Shown here: positions 23,792 through 36,778 of the stretch, piece by piece
How positions within the stretch are numbered: the first letter of the stretch is position 1
Layout of the letters: each line of letters starts with the position of its first letter
Assembly: GCA_902729315.2 (NCBI GenBank)
Contig: LR746277.1
Location: 129,001 to 193,000 of the forward strand
Reading direction: 5' to 3'
From: Spirodela intermedia
Taxonomy: Eukaryota; Streptophyta; Magnoliopsida; Alismatales; Araceae
Length of the DNA: 64,000 nucleotides
Position numbers and translations under genes: made by a program
The notes under the pieces: generated by a model
The model's database searches: none
What the model saw: the letters and a program-made list of their open reading frames with translations, nothing else
Told to the model about the DNA's origin: nothing

Positions 23792-24660
23792 CCAGCCGGA
23801 CGTCTCATCCATCGGCTCTACGAGGCCATTTCCTAAGCTCCTACTTATCATCCATAAACACGCGTCTCCTTCTCCCCAATATTTCCCACCGTTTATCATG
23901 TCGACATAGTGTCACCATACTAATCGTCCATACCTCCCATTTACCATCCACTATAAGATCAAAAATGACATTATTTTCAATTAATCGACATTCTTTGCAT
24001 GGGGAGGGCAGTGGAATGTCGCCATATGTATGCCATTTCCCTAATATGTATATAAGATAAAGAATGCCATTAAATAAATATTATCTATGTCACTAAACCT
24101 ATGTCTCACATGAATAATGTGCCTATGTTTCGCATTTCATATGATGGTCATTATCCTAATATATTAATTCGTGGTTTTTCTATATTTTTTTATGAATGTT
24201 TTAGAATGGAGATAGGGCTCATTATTATAATTATTATATTATTTTCTATGTTGAGCATTACATTTTCTAGATTTTTTCCGCCTAATTTTTGTAAAATCCG
24301 GGATGACGTCATTATCTGGTAGGCATAGAAGAGGGTGGGGCATTTTAATAAATCATATATAATATTTCATTATTCTAAAGTTTTTATGTTGATATTTTTA
24401 GGGTATTATTTGGAAACCTTGGATTGGTTGAGCTTCACGAAATTCGGTGGGCCCTCCTTCTAGATTCTTTTAAAAAATCAGGGCTTTAATTTCTTGGAAA
24501 ATAACAAATAATGGCGAGGCTAAAAGAGTCATTGCCGCGGGGATAGGGAGCTCGGGACAGTGAAGGACCCGTATGTTATAATGCATTACGGTAAATTCCT
24601 CTCTCTTCTCTCTCTCTCCCTTCTTCTGTATCTCTCTTGTCGTTCGCTTGCTCGGTGGTC
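23792..24660. other. intergenic spacer
   Basis: AT-rich, with no coding signal. It should hold the 3' UTR of the upstream gene and the promoter/5' UTR (CT runs at about 24598-24622) of the next. Confidence 0.5.
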
Positions 24661-27600
24661 ATGGCGTCGTCGGAGGTGGCTGAGGGCGGCGGAGGAGGAG
24701 GCCATGGTGGCTTCTCGGAGGGCGGCGAATCAGATTCGCTCTTCGAGGGGATGGTCCTCATTGACGCCTCCGATCTCCTCCCGGCTTCTTCATCCCCTCC
24801 CCGTTCTCCTCTTCCTCTGCTGGCTACGCCGCCACCATCGAGCCCCCAAGCGGAGGGGACGGGAGTGGCGCCTCCAGAGGCGTCCTCTTCGGCTTCTATA
24901 TCCTCGTCCCTTCCTCTAGACGAAGACCTGTTCTCCGACCTCACAATCCTATCTCCATCGACGCCGGCTCAGCAACCCTCTCTCTCATTGCCACCATCGG
25001 ATCCGCCGGCGAGGTATCTGCAGGCCACGCCGGCTGATCTTTCTCCGAGACCTTCGGGGGCTTCCCCTACGCCGGAGACACCGCCCCTACTCGTGCCTTC
25101 CCGGCAGATTACCCGCAAGAAGAAGAAGGCCATTAGGATCGGGTACGCACGGGATGCAGCGGCCGGATGGCCGGGATCCGCCGGCGCGAACCCTGCGGTG
25201 GACGATCAAGTCTCTGAGCTATCGGTCCGCACAATCCGCGAATCCTATTCTTTCTCTACACCTCAGTTGGAGTCCACATCCGTCCTGGTTCCTCAGCCTC
25301 AGTCCAGCACATCCCCCACTACAATTGAAGCGCGATCTGACGTCCTTGTCGACCGAAATTCACACCCGCCCGAGGATTCTCATGATGACGAGAGTGGGGT
25401 TCTAGAAAAAATCCAGGAGGGCCATCCTCCATCTGAAGCAGCAGGTAAAGATGAAGAAGAGGAACACAAGCCCACTGAACCTCCACCTGAGCAAGATGAT
25501 AGTGAAGAAGATCCCGTTGCTTCCATGGAGAGGAAGCTAGATAAGGTGAAAGCGCGGATATCCGGGAAGCTCAGTGTGATTAAGGAAACAATAGCCTCTT
25601 TGTCGGAAGAGAGGAAGGTGTTGAGGAGGAATCGGAGGAGCGCGGCGGATAGCGTGAATGCAGTATCCCTTAAGTACAAGGAGCTGGAGCGCGAGCTCGA
25701 GGAAGCATGCGAGGTGGAGGATTTTGAGAGGGCGGAAAGGGTTAGCGAGAGTCTTGCAGCGGCAGAGAAGGAGAAGGATGATCAGCTGAGATTGCTCAGA
25801 AGAGCTGAAGAGGATTGTGATGTGGTAGATTTGAAAATGCAGGAGGCCCTGGAAATGCAGATATCTACTGAAGAGGAGAGCGTCGCTCTCCTGGAGCACT
25901 TCTCAGAGGTATGTGTCGCTACTTCAGTGGTGTAGATCGTGACCGATGCTTTCCTGCTTCAATTCTGAAGTATTTCATCCGCAAATAGCCCTTTTTTAAC
26001 CAATTAATTAGTGTTATATTCCATTTTCATGCATAAATTCCTTATGCACGAGGACATCTTCATGTTCGGATCCATGGATATTGAAACTTCTTACTTTAAA
26101 CAAATGACCTCCATCAAATTTACTTTATTTAGTTTTAACTTAATCTTGTATTGATCGAGCAATCTAGTCGTTCTCTAACAGGACGATACTTTTTCCTAGA
26201 TTCAGATTGTCAGAGGCAGCCCATCTGAGATAAGTGGTTTTAATCTCTTTAAGTTGGAACCGATGACTAATTTTTTGCCGGTTAATACTCAAAATTTTCT
26301 GAACTGCCTGCCAGGTTCACCTCAGAAATCATCCCTGCAATCTTTCTTTATTCTTTTGCGGAGAATAGGGTCATATGCTCCTCACATAACTGTTTCTAGG
26401 TGAATCTACGGATGGAAAGTGGGAATGGAATTTCGAAATAAACTCGGTTGCACATGGTGAGATGTATGTTGTTCTGGATTTCAGTCAATAGCTACTTGGC
26501 ATAAATTCAAGATTTCCTGTCGAATTAGTCCTTGTTAATAACCAAGAGATGGGAAATATGTCTTAATTCACCTTTGGCAAGTCAAAAAATGGCAGTGAAA
26601 TTTCGCCTTTCATCCATGCAAATGTCATAATCTTTCTTTATCCTCGACCCATCATACCCCCGCTCTCCCAAAGTCTACTTTTAATAGGGACAGCATGACT
26701 TCCAATACTTGCTCTAATGCCCTAATTCCGACCCTAAGTTCGATTTGATAAAAAGGCAGGTTTGTTTCATGAGTTGGTTGTTCTTCTCTGCAAATATGTC
26801 TTAGATTGCTTTTGGGTCGGGTTGGTTCTATCTCACTTCTCTATTCCATGGGTAAGTGTAGATTCAGGCATCTTGCTTCGTATCCATATAGAACTATAAG
26901 CTGATTGAGACAAGGGTAAACCTTGTCGCATGGGGTCCTGTTTTGATTAATGGAGATGGCTGAGTTTTATATAGAAGAATATATCCTGTGTGTACTGGAC
27001 CAATTTTCTTCTCTAGTCATATACTTATGTTTGCATTCGGAATAAATGAAAGGATATTTGGAAACCCTGCTGAATCGCACTTTATATTTATGAAGTCGGT
27101 GTCTTAGCTGGTCTTTATAAATTCCACTGTGATGAAACAGTGGAATTTATCAGTCTTGTTTTCTCTGTTTGATGCAAATTTCTATGATGTCCTTTCAGAA
27201 TGCTGTTGATAGTGCAGAGAAAATCACGAAGAATGCCTCAGAAATCTGTTCAAAAGAAATGGAAGAATGGCAGCTGTCAATTGAAACATTAGAAGCTAGA
27301 AAGTTAGAAATGGAGATTGAATCACATGTTGTGGACGAAGCGCGTTCAGGGCTGGTAAACTCCATCGACCAGTTGACTGATGGTGACCAGAAAGGAAAGG
27401 AAATGTTGAACAACAAGGGGGCCGTACTGGCTAGAGAATTAGAGGAGTTACAAGCATTAGTCCGACAGAAAGAAGCCCAGATTGCCGAAAATAATGCGCA
27501 GATACTACAAGTTGAAGAAAGAATTTCTAAGGTGGTCTTAGAATTCCAAGAATCACAGTCAACTATCATTGCAAAGCGCAGATATTTGGAGCTCGCGCTC

Positions 27601-28667
27601 TCTGAAATTGAATCCGAAGAAGATGATTTGTCCAAGAAGAAGAAGGAAATAGATGAATCTCTTGGCCTAGCCGAGCAGAAGAGCTTGAGACTCAAAGAGC
27701 TCGCCCACGTCTCCGTTGAGGAAGCAAAGACCTGTCGAGATTTGGTTGCCCTGAGGAAGAGCATGTCATCCTATGTTCTAAAGTCCAGGGAGGACAAGAC
27801 AAGGCTTGCGAACACTGAGGAGCAAAAATCAGAGGAAGTCCACATGCTTCGGCAACAAATCTCAACTGCGAGGTCTTCTCTTCAGGTTGTTATAATAATT
27901 TTTTTCAATAAAAGCATGAAGGAATATTTTTAAAATTTTCCTCTAGTGGAGTCAATAAATAGTTTATGTTTAAGATTCTAATTGACGCAACATGATGTCA
28001 AAATTCTCTCTTCCATCCTGCAATCTTCTTCAATCCTTTCTGCCACTGCTGAAGACTCTCCGGCGTTCTGGGCTTGCAGGAACTCTCTTCAACCAGGGCG
28101 AGTATCCAAGAAGAAACCACTCTGTTGAGTCAGAGGATTGGCTTCATAGACAAGAGAATTCCCGAGCTGGAGGCAGAAAAGAAGGTCGCCGCTGCTGCCA
28201 GGAATTTCAAGGAAGCTGGCCGAGTAGCTGCCGAGGCCAAGGCCCTGAGCTTAGAGAAGGAAAGTGCCCAACTTGAAATGGACAAGGGCTACAAGGAACT
28301 GGAGAGGGTGGAGGAGGAAATCAGAAACATCGTCACAAAGATAGAGGAGAGTGAAGAGCTCGTCTCGTTCAAAGAGAAGGAGGTGGCACTCGCGGGGTGG
28401 GAGAGGCTCCACCTAGTTGCTGCCACTGCCAGGGCAGAGCAGTCGGCCGCCCTGGAGTCAGGTGACTCTGAGGAAGCAAGTATACTGCTTGCAGAGGCTG
28501 AGGCGGCCGAGTCAAAGGCAAGGGAACTCCAGGGAAGATATGGATTCGAGCTAGAATCACTTAAAGGCGCGCCCAGAAGCCTGCTGTCCATACCCATGAT
28601 CACCAATCTCTCAGGAGCAGAGGCATCATCGGTGAAGAACGACTGTGCAGAGGAGGGTATGGAATGA
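24661..28667 (+). CDS. long coiled-coil (SMC-like) protein with UVR-like motifs
   Basis: Three exons, 24661-25908, 27199-27885 and 28080-28667 (stop TGA), all phase 0, give 840 residues. The N-terminal third (about 1-275) is Ser/Pro-rich and low complexity, starting MASSEVAEGGGGGGHGG with an acidic patch DSLFEGMVLIDASDLLP. From about 290 to 815 it is nearly continuous Glu/Lys/Leu heptad coiled coil. Two UVR-like helices stand out: LEEACEVEDFERAERVSESL (about 347-366) and AAARNFKEAGRVAAEAKAL (about 683-701). The whole resembles Arabidopsis At5g13560, annotated as structural maintenance of chromosomes-like. There are no Walker A/B ATPase motifs, so it is not a true SMC. Role unknown; scaffold or protein-interaction function is inference. 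Intron 1 is 1.29 kb and AT-rich. Confidence 0.85.
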
Positions 28668-29900
28668 ATTCTCTCAGATGATCTTCAGAGTGCCGCGCCT
28701 GTATGTATGTATCTTCTCCCTTCTCTCTCATGGGCTGCTCCTATTCGAACTCATGTCTCCTAAGACCCTCTGAAAATCTTCCTGTGAGCCTGCAACTACT
28801 TTCTCGTTCCTCGCTACGTCAATAAATCATAAATGTTGCCCCCACACTTTGGGATTCTCTGATTTCAGATGACCCGGAAAATTGAGCCAGTAATATTATA
28901 TTTGAATCACCAAGAAAATAGCACATCTGCAGATAAATAGAAGTAAGATTTGCATGCTCATTATACCTTTTTCAGAAGATGATTTTTTTTTTTAAAGTTC
29001 ATTAGCATATCGTTTTAGGTGAATTAATTGATTATTTGAAACCCACTCTCACTCCATCTCAGATATGTTATTATTTTCAAAAGCGGATTGAATAACCTGG
29101 TGGACCCGGATCGGAATCACTCTCCGACCTCTTTCCTAAAATTATTGGATGTCTTTTCAAATCATTCCTGCTCGATGCATCTTCTTGACTTGGACGCCAT
29201 CAGGGAAGAATAATATTCGCTGTCACCTTATCATGCATCATCTCCTGCTGCAGTTATTGGAGCTGTCCTGGATGGCAAAGCTGAGGAGTCTGGTTATCGT
29301 GATCTCTGCCAGTCTTCAGAACATGCCCGTGAAAGCCCCAGCTCAAACTGGTTATTTCTTTCGCCTCTCAAAATCTTTTTTTTCTTTTTTGGTTGTTTTT
29401 TTTTTTTTGTTGGGTTTCCAGGTTGAATCTTTATATCTACCCTTTTAATCTCCGAATGTGTTCAACCTTGGCGGTCCCTCTTCTGTTCCATCCTAAATGA
29501 AATCTCTGTGTGTTGTTACTATATGTGCAATGCTACATGGAATCCCCATGAACTCCATGACCTTGAGGCTATTTCTCATGTCCGTCAAAATATACAAGAA
29601 AATATTTGTCTTCGAAGGAAGGATATAAATAGCAAGTCCAGTGGAGGGGAAGTGGGATTTCTGGGATTTTTCTCGTCTTATTGGTACTATTTTTGGTTCT
29701 GTCCATTTTTATTTCTGCAGGCAGAAGAGGAGATGCATGCGAGGGTATGTCCTCTCAAGGTCTGACTATGGAGGTACCATCCAGTGCTGGTTTACCATGT
29801 AAACGTGAGGGACATTTAGCATGTATATGGCATCTGATGGAACAATATCTGCGGTCTTCCTCCAACTCTGTTAAAATTCGTAGAATGAAGATGACATAGA

Positions 29901-29956
<56 letters not shown>

Positions 29957-30706
29957 GGTGGTGATGGGTTCATGTTTGGTCAGTGACTTTCTTCGTTCTG
30001 ATTAAGATGGTGATATGACTATTCTTTCATCGTCTTGCAGGAGATCCGTTCTCTCTCTCTGTTCTGTCTGTCTCTGCCTGTCTGTCTGTCTGTCTATCTC
30101 TCTCTCTCTCGCTTTCTGTACCGAGAGAGGGTGGACCAGCGTCGTTGTTTAGACAGGTATGGCACCAGAGATATGTTCAACGCAAGGAACTGCTGTGGCG
30201 GCTTCTCGAGAGCTTTGAGTAATCATCTTGTTTGTCAAGATATAATAAGCCCGACAGGTGCCAAGGACAGTTTTGTCAGTAGGTTGTCATTGTATGGTCT
30301 TTTTCAGGACGTTGACTTCGGCTTTCAGATCGAATCTACAAGATTTAGGTCCAGACCTCCGGGCCCATTGAGCCCCCTTTGACTAGCAATGGAGAGAGAG
30401 AGAAGAGAGAGAGAGAAGAGAGAGAGAGCTCAATCTAGTAGAACAACAATGAATGGAACAATGAAGAAGATGAAACAAAACAAAAGACTAACAGGAGGGG
30501 AAGGGCGGAGGGTGAGGAAGAGGAGACTGCTACGTCGCCCCCACCCAACCAGTTATATATATATAACGTATATAAGAGCCACCATCAGAGAAGGGCAGCT
30601 GCTCCACTCGCCTGGCTCCTCTGCCACCTACAGAGCAGCGGCGCCGGCGCCGCCAATCCAATGCAGCCACAGGAACCTGCATGACCCGCCATGAAATTCA
30701 CAGCTC
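28668..30706. other. intergenic DNA with coding-like fragments
   Basis: Between the convergent coiled-coil and URGT genes. A plus-strand stretch at about 29235-29350 can be read as AAVIGAVLDGKAEESGYRDL followed by CQSSEHARESPSSNW and a donor-like GTTATT. A short acceptor-donor segment (AEEEMHAR, about 29721-29744) follows. Neither joins to a start or stop I can defend, and I do not recognise a family. They may be alternative 3' exons or a decayed gene. Confidence 0.3.
29904..29952. repeat. (GA)n microsatellite
   Basis: A GA run with one GGG interruption near its start. Confidence 0.95.
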
Positions 30707-31615
30707 CTATTCCTTCGTCTCCCCGAGCTCAATGTCCTTCGATTCCCCGTTCTCCGCTCCCCCTTTCAGCAACCGGATCTCCTCCTCCGTCATGCTGCTC
30801 TTGGAGAGCGCCGCCTTGGCGGCCGCCACCTTCTCGTTCTCCACCGCCCAGCTGTAGATGACCATGCCGGCCACCGCCAGGAGCATCCCCGTTATGTTCT
30901 TCAGCGTCAGCTCGGAGTCGAAGAGGATCCAGCCGAGTGTGAGCACGCACACCGTCTTCATGTGCCCCAGCACCTGGAACGAGACCGCCGAGAAGCGCCC
31001 GATGCAGAGGTACTGGCTCACGTTGCAGAACACCGCCAGAGAGCATGAGAGCAAGATGAACACCTGCCGCCACAGATCCATCCATTGGGCCCCAATTATG
31101 TCGCCCGCCAAAGATGAAGATGAAGACGAAGACGAAGGTGAACATGTGGGAGACTTACGATGGCGCCGGTGGAGAATCTGTACTGAGTCAGGATCTTGCC
31201 GTTGAGGTAGAAGTCAATGAAGGGGCCGAGGATTATGAGGGAGATGGTTTGAATTGGCGCCGTCTTGCTCAGCAGCTCGAACGAGCCCACCGAGTACTTC
31301 TTCTGCAGGGACCCAATTGACTGCCATGGAAAAAAAAAACGAAAAAAATTCCAATCCATGATGAAGTCAAAAGAGAGAGAAACCGCAGGAAGAAGAAATA
31401 TAGTTTGGGTTGACCCTACAAAGTGGACATTTTGGATCATCTCAGCCCTCCTCCTCTGGCCCTGATCAGGGCTCTAATGAGGACGCTCATCAGATATCTC
31501 AACAGTCGAGAAAAGTCTCCCTTTGTGCACCACAATCCCGATGAAATTAGCATGAAATGAATCATACTACCGATAAAAATAGATCCCCTCATCATACAAC
31601 GAGTCTAATAGCATC

Positions 31616-31652
<37 letters not shown>

Positions 31653-32959
31653 GTGGGGTTCTCGGGTTCATCATTGATGCATATGTCAAAGGCCGTGGTA
31701 GGAGATTCTACTTGCTGAGATGAAAGAACGTGATTTTAAGGAATGCTCACAATCTGCTGCAGGGACGTTGACAGCACGGCTACGCAAGCACAGATGAAGC
31801 CCTTCGCGTTGACTTTCACATCAGTCACCGTGCACACCCCAACTCCCATAACCACAACCACCACGGCTATCTTGACCTCTCTCGAGTAGCGTTTCCCGTG
31901 CATCAACCACTCCATCACGCATACCACAGGGATCATACTCAGCTTGGAGATCTGCAGGGGGGAATTTTTTCAGAAAAGAATCAAAGAATCAAAGGTCAAA
32001 TGATCTCCTCGCCGGGGCCATGAAAAACGAGAGTCAACGGGGTGCTGAAGAGGGGTTTTGGGGAACGCATGCGCAACCTGGTAGAAGCCGACGGAATTGA
32101 GCATCAAGCTCAGGTTCATCCCTGTGATGGAGGTGTTGGCGACGATGGAGAACCAGAGAAGCTCCCACAGAGGGACATGCTTCGATGCAGAGTAGCCCGT
32201 CGCATTTGAGACGAAACCCACCACGGCAGTCACGGCGAAATGCATCCCGGTGAGAGTCGTCGCTGCAGGAGGAGACGATGAAATGGGATGAGAGGCAGAT
32301 GGAAGGCAGATCGATTGATGGAGCGGAGCAGAAGAGAGATGATCATACGAGGAGCTGAGATCGTCGGTATCTCAGCTTTCAGGGAAGGCAGACATATGTG
32401 GCGATGATCCAGAGAAATTCGAACGAGATCGTCGGAATCGATAGAAAGTTTCTGTTCCCTCTGGTAGACATGCATCCCATTTCTTTCTTCGCCTCTAGTG
32501 CGTGTTCGTCCCCATCCTCTGAAACCTCTGAGGAAAGGCAAGAGAGGAGGAAGAAGACCCAGATGGATGGATAAAGGGTAGATTTGATGAGTCTACACGG
32601 GAGGAACGGAGTGGATTTGCAGAAGATCGGGGTTCCGCTGGATTTGATGACTCCACGGCGGGAGGAAGGGGGCGGGGAGAGAGATTTGCGAAGAACACCA
32701 GATCAGATCCAGGAGAGTTGGGCGGAGTATTTTCGAATGAATGGAGATTTTCAACGAATGGCCTACTAATTAGATCCATACCGAAGCTGAAGCCATAGCC
32801 GCCGGAGGACATGAGCTGCTTGTTGGCCATGATGATGCCGACGGAGCTGACCACGTTCATGCCCCAGGCCCCCATATCAGACACCGCCACCGAGGACTTG
32901 GCTCCCTCTCCATCTCCAGCGGCGCCGCTCGCCGGCTTCCCCCCTTCGCCCTCCTTCAT
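30707..32959 (-). CDS. URGT: UDP-rhamnose/UDP-galactose transporter (URGT family)
   Basis: Five minus-strand exons: 32959-32782, 32262-32078, 31951-31751, 31320-31159 and 31063-30707 (stop TAG). Phases agree; the product is 360 residues, starting [19 protein letters not shown]. Family signatures run in order: [81 protein letters not shown], then [20 protein letters not shown] and [13 protein letters not shown]. Residues about 30-320 form the ten-helix NST/TPT fold, with a charged C-terminal tail. URGTs are Golgi antiporters importing UDP-Rha/UDP-Gal for pectin and galactan synthesis. Lys in LGHMKT is conserved in the family. Which of the six Arabidopsis paralogues is orthologous cannot be told here. 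The 5' UTR and promoter lie at 33-34.9 kb. Confidence 0.94.
31616..31650. repeat. (GA)n microsatellite in URGT intron 3
   Basis: A GA run within the intron between 31751 and 31320. Confidence 0.95.
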
Positions 32960-33471
32960 CTCCTCCTCCCGGCGACGTCCCGCACCAGATTCTCGGCCGG
33001 GGAGAAGCCGAGACCTAAATCGGCGACGGCCTCGATCGAAGAAGACGAACAAGAAATGGCCAGGAGCTTATCCAGAGGACAAATGGCGACGGGCCTTCGA
33101 AAGCTAGCCACCAAGAAACGGCCTCCACGTAACAGGGCGACTTGCAGATAAGCTTCCCCTCCTTCTCCGCCGCCGCCCAAGCTTTGTCTCCGTTTCCGAG
33201 GAAGACCCACGAGAGGGGGAGGAGCGAGATCCGCGAAGGCCGACGATCCAGGGGATGAAGATCGAGGTGGGGAAGGATACAGCAGGAGATTTAAGAAAGG
33301 GGAAAGAAAAGGGGGAGGAGGAGGGCGAAGGAGGAGAAGAGGAACAATGTGGAGGTGGAGGCGGGGAGCTGCCTTCTACCCTCTCTCTCTCTGTCTTCCT
33401 CTCCCTCTCACCCTTTTGTCTGCGTGTGCGTATGGTGAGGATGTGAAGAGGGTAGAAGTCGGGCGAGACCC

Positions 33472-33507
<36 letters not shown>

Positions 33508-33904
33508 GGGCGTGTGGGGAGGGGATTAAAATGGAAGAGGAAGGGTAAACTATGGAGGGAAGGTAGATTAGCACTGCTGCAAATCTGAAAAGCCGACTGC
33601 AATCTCAGACGCCAACCCTCGAACCAGAGAGTAGACCACAAAGCCGTCGGCGAGTCAGGCCCCTCTCTCAGAGAGAAATATAGAGATACAGAGAGAAAGA
33701 GATATATATATCTATAGCAAGAGACTGGTAGAGAGAGAAAGCGAGAGAGAGAGAAAGCGAGCGAGAGAGATAGAGAGGGAGATGGCGATCGTCCTCCTCC
33801 CCCCCCCTCAATCTTCCGGGATTCCCTCCGACGCCCGCCTCTGGTCTCGGTGGGAGCTGGCCGAACGAAATCCGACGATGACGTCATCGGATAGGTGGGT
33901 CCCC
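32960..33904 (-). promoter_or_regulatory. URGT 5' UTR and proximal promoter, CT/GA-rich
   Basis: On the URGT sense strand this is rich in CTCTCT runs (plus-strand GA runs at 33476-33502 and about 33664-33780), typical of plant leader/promoter DNA. No alternative coding frame is credible. The transcription start cannot be fixed. Confidence 0.5.
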
Positions 33905-34805
33905 CACGTGCGTGAATAAGACTGCGGTCAATGGCCACGATGCCCGTCGGTGTGGACTTGGACCTGCGGGGTCCACCCCCATTTCCCTGTATCCAACCTC
34001 ATGATCTTATCGCTCCACATCCCATCGAGACGGGGGGCTGTATCTAGCCCCATGCTGCTCATAATGACCGTCCCTGTTGCTGCATCACCCCTGAAAGGAT
34101 TGAGAAGGTGTCGGGCTCGGTGGGTTGACCGACAGTCCCTTTGACTTGACTTGACCCCATACACAGATCGACCCGCAGTAAAGTTGACTAGAGTCCGAAC
34201 TCCCCCACCCCTTCGCAGTCGAAAGATCCCATCTAATAAAGATACCAAGCAGAGCGTCGTCTCAAGCGTTAAAAGTCAACCCACTTCACGGCATTGACTT
34301 TGATAGTTTCGATGAGGTTTCACTAACAGCTGAAAGATAAAGCCTCTGACTGGTCATACTTGCTGTCGTATATATATACATATATAATTTATTTATTTAT
34401 TTAATTTCCGTCCCCGGAGTTATTTTACTAGGAGTGTCTAGGTAATTCCGAGAAATTAGGCATGTAGCACCGAAGTGGGATGATTTATTTTGTGATTTTT
34501 TTTATTTATTAATTAAAAGGCGGGGAATATTCGGGAGCGTTGGCCACCGCGCTCGGGGAAAATATTTATTCACCGCCGTCGCCCCCAGGAGCGTCGGCCA
34601 CGTGTTAATAGATATCGGAAAATACTTTTCTGTGGGCCCCACCGCGCATTCTAGCTGCGATTGCGAATAGATAGCAGGCATTTTATCTTCGGGATGAATT
34701 TTTTTAATTAAAAAAATAATTGGGAGCAGCCTTCTTGTGGCTCGGGAGAGAGCGTCTTCCTCACGTGACGTGATTCCCCCGGTGATCGTAGGGCAGTCCC
34801 ACGTG
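33905..34805. promoter_or_regulatory. four G-boxes upstream of URGT
   Basis: CACGTG occurs at 33905-33910, 34599-34604, 34762-34767 and 34800-34805, with several TTGAC/GTCAA W-box cores between. They lie 0.95-1.85 kb upstream of the URGT start codon, with no other gene nearby. Confidence 0.45.
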
Positions 34806-35312
34806 CCCAACGGAGAACGGCACTCGAGCTGCGCGTGACAGCTCAGAAACGGGCCGAGGAGGGTCAGCGGGCCGAGCAGTATTTAATATTAATAACCACC
34901 CGGAAAAATATTAATATAAGCGAAAAATGGTTCGTTAACAGATGGTCCTGAGTTGACCATTCACTTACTCAACGCGGATAGTCAGACGGAAGAACCAACT
35001 TATTACGTTTCCTTTAATTCTTTCCGTGGAGAAAATTAATCGCGATGTGGATGGGGTGGACGGGCCAAAGCCCGGGCCCAGGCCCGGTTCAGGTATGGGG
35101 AGAAATTACGAAAATGGGGCTCCTTACTGCGTAAATGACAAGTACGGGTGAGGGACGGCGTTTCACGCGGTCTCGTTTATGAAGTGGCGGGTGGGCGTGG
35201 TCCCTAATCTAATCTAATCTAATCTTGGTCGGCTTCAATGTCGTCAAGCGCCTCAATCTCCTTTGATTATTATACCCCTTGATTTGAAGGCCAATTGAAT
35301 TCCAATTATGCC

Positions 35313-35318
<6 letters not shown>

Positions 35319-35374
<56 letters not shown>
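35319..35374. repeat. (GA)28 microsatellite
   Basis: An uninterrupted GA run of 56 bases. Confidence 0.97.
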
Positions 35375-35378
<4 letters not shown>

Positions 35379-36724
35379 ATGTAGAGGTAGGCATTTATTA
35401 GGTCGCACGGATTGGAAAAGGACTATTTGAGTGGAACAAGGGCAAGATGGATGGTCATAGCGGTGATGACGACCCATCAAAATCTTTCCCCATTCAGTAC
35501 TATCTTGTTGTTGATTATTCCTTCTATTGCTCATTATTTTGATGGAGTTGCTATCAACGATAGTCAAACAGGATGAACCCTATTGAAATTGCTGTCATCC
35601 TTAGCAAAATGAAAAAAAGGTGCAAAAATATACAATGTGAGCAACCAATGTGCCCTCAAGAGTAGCTAGCCTTTCCAAGTAAATATACAATGTATTTACA
35701 TAATATTTAAATAGGTCAAAAGGTGCAATTTTTTTAAAAAAATATTTTTTTTAGAATTATCAACCGAAGGTTGATTCATAATTTTTATTCACCCTTATTT
35801 TGGAAATTTGTGGGAAGAAAATGCTAAAACAAAGGCTCATAGGAATCCGTATACATCATTAGCACCCTCTTTAGTTGATTTATCATTCTTACCCACTTAA
35901 TTCCTACCTTTAGGACATGGATTCAGACTCAATTTTCTTAGTTACTAATAATAAATGTGTACTATTGAGTTAAAACCTTTGTCCCAATTATCAACGTTTT
36001 CTATTAATTTATCTTACCCCCATTAAATCTACTAAAATTTTCTACAAAGTGTTTTGACTATGGAGAAAATTGTAAGTTTTGTAGAGCATACATTCCTCCA
36101 AATATTTTCTGAATATTCATTGAAGTAGAATTGGAAGATGAAAATTTTGAAATTGTACCTTGAATCCATGATAAAATATTAGCATTCTTTGAATCCACAT
36201 GATGGAATATTATAACTTCTTAGCTCATTAAAGAGACCACAAAGTAATTGTGTAAACGTGACCTCTTGTGGAAATCTGAATGTTTGACCTCGTAGAGCCA
36301 AGGCTTTGGGGTTTCCTTCAATAAGTGAGACAGCAACATTGAGTTATCCAGCTACCCACGTCACTCAATGTCAGATCACAACCGTCTTCTCTTTCAATAC
36401 ATTGTGTCTTTACTTTGAATCATTAGTATGTATAGTTTATCTTGTTCATTTATGGAAAGGAGATATCATGCATACTGTAGATCTTGCCATTTTTCAGCTC
36501 CATTTCACTAGTTATTACAACAATTGTAATGTGTCTATCCTTTTTTATGATAGTTGATAGGAACTTTACCAAAATAATGAATATTAGAAGGAATAATCAT
36601 CAACAAGGTAATAATTTATGGGAGAGGTTTTAGGGGGTCATCCTCATCGCCATGATCCACTATCTTGATGTTCATTCTATTGAAATGGGACACCTCTAGT
36701 CCTTGTTGGCCAAATAAATACCTA

Positions 36725-36729
<5 letters not shown>

Positions 36730-36775
<46 letters not shown>
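36730..36775. repeat. (CT)n microsatellite
   Basis: An uninterrupted CT run of 46 bases. Confidence 0.97.

Positions 36776-36778
<3 letters not shown>

Noticed and set aside
24661-28667. True SMC ATPase
   Set aside because: There is no Walker A, signature or Walker B motif, and the termini are not globular ATPase halves.
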